DNA of 32,966 bases from assembly GCA_934130485.1 (NCBI GenBank), contig CAKOYE010000007.1:1-32966 (forward strand). The letters are read 5' to 3'. A program made the translations under genes and the position numbers. Of this stretch, positions 32,614-32,966 are shown piece by piece. The DNA comes from an uncultured Bacilli bacterium (GTDB lineage: Bacteria; Bacillota_I; Bacilli_A; RF39; UBA660). Position 1 is the first letter of the stretch, and each line of letters starts with the position of its first letter. The notes beneath the pieces are model-generated. The model saw nothing but the letters and a program-made list of their open reading frames with translations. It did no database searches and was not told where the DNA came from.

Positions 32614-32966
32614 TTAGTTAATACTTAATTTTGATAATTCTTTTATACTTAATCCTGTTATCTCTGATATTGATTCTAAATTGAATTTCTTTTGTATCAT
32701 TGTTTTTGCAATATTTATCTTTTCACTGGCAATTCCAAGTTTTTTTCCTTGAACTTCTCCAAGTTTTTTACCTCTTTTTTCACCACGTACCTCTCCACGT
32801 TTTTCACCTAATAAAATTCCTTCATCTCTAGCTTCAGCAATCATAGTATTTTTTTCTAACTCACTTTTTGATAATTCTGTATATAGAGTAAATACATCTT
32901 CATCACTACTATATCTTTCTACATTTTCTATTAATTTTTCTTTTGATTCCTCTCTCATAATACCAC
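32614..32966 (-). CDS. Rpn family recombination-promoting nuclease, C-terminal part (N-terminus off the window)
   Basis: About 117 codons are visible, and the frame stays open to the window edge (..GIMREE), so the ATG at 32958 is probably internal. The segment MREESKEKLIENVERYSS..AEARDEGILLGEKRG is typical of the C-terminal part of Rpn/PD-(D/E)XK 'transposase-like' nucleases, as is the Gly-Lys-Arg repeat (GEKRGEVRGEKRGKKLGEVQ) before the last helix pair ISEITGLSIKELSKL. The nuclease core would lie beyond the window. Family members are DNA endonucleases that occur in multiple variable copies. Its position beside a detached spoIIIAH fits a rearranged junction. Confidence 0.8.
   Translation of the reverse strand, partial: GIMREESKEKLIENVERYSSDEDVFTLYTELSKSELEKNTMIAEARDEGILLGEKRGEVRGEKRGKKLGEVQGKKLGIASEKINIAKTMIQKKFNLESISEITGLSIKELSKLSIN

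Overview
The window is AT-rich DNA from a spore-forming, low-GC Bacillota (Firmicutes). Spo0A, GerE, a GerM-domain protein and a SpoIIIAH-like protein are all present, as are a T-box riboswitch, strong Shine-Dalgarno (SD) sites, YceD next to L32, and Lys/Asn/Ile-rich proteins. Trp is read from TGG, so the code looks standard. Two prepilin-like proteins and a glycine-rich surface protein suggest an uncultured, perhaps gut-associated lineage; that placement is inference.

Layout. 1-2434 (minus): three linked genes of the VTC / DUF4956 / carbohydrate-binding-domain type. The VTC gene carries a one-base frameshift in a poly-A run, and the carbohydrate-binding gene runs off the left edge. 2527-4648: spo0A followed by an Asn-rich anchored protein, with tandem Spo0A boxes upstream. 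4807-6534: prepilin-like glycine-rich surface protein. 6657-12455: one tight operon, dusB - RDD - lysS - histidine phosphatase - ackA - nrnA. 12571-16078: a CDF metal transporter and polA. 16180-18352: an orphan protein divergent from pyk, with a 0A box on the pyk -35. 18375-21160: a degenerate J-domain protein, murF, and a divergent GHC-type small protein. 21207-25460: a serine-type T-box leader driving murL - murD - serS. 25512-27786: a rodA/ftsW-type gene, a prepilin, and rpmF with yceD. 27876-30344: tmcAL and murC. 30505-32966: tRNA-Arg(UCU), then the sporulation group gerM, gerE and spoIIIAH, then the tail of an Rpn-family nuclease.

How it fits together. Wall precursor synthesis dominates the middle and right: MurC, MurD, MurF, MurL and a SEDS polymerase. 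MurL beside a MurD with an unusual N-terminal motif points to the L-Glu ligation plus epimerisation route to D-Glu, instead of glutamate racemase. This pair sits in one transcript with serS, under a leader whose specifier reads UCU (Ser), so wall precursor supply appears tied to seryl-tRNA charging. Sporulation control shows in DNA as well as proteins: 0A boxes at spo0A and pyk, and a sigma-K-type promoter at gerE. Most genes end in intrinsic terminators, and in several the stop codon lies inside the hairpin. The most noteworthy items are the Ser T-box/MurL-MurD/SerS operon, the VTC frameshift, and two divergent promoter pairs that share -35 bases.
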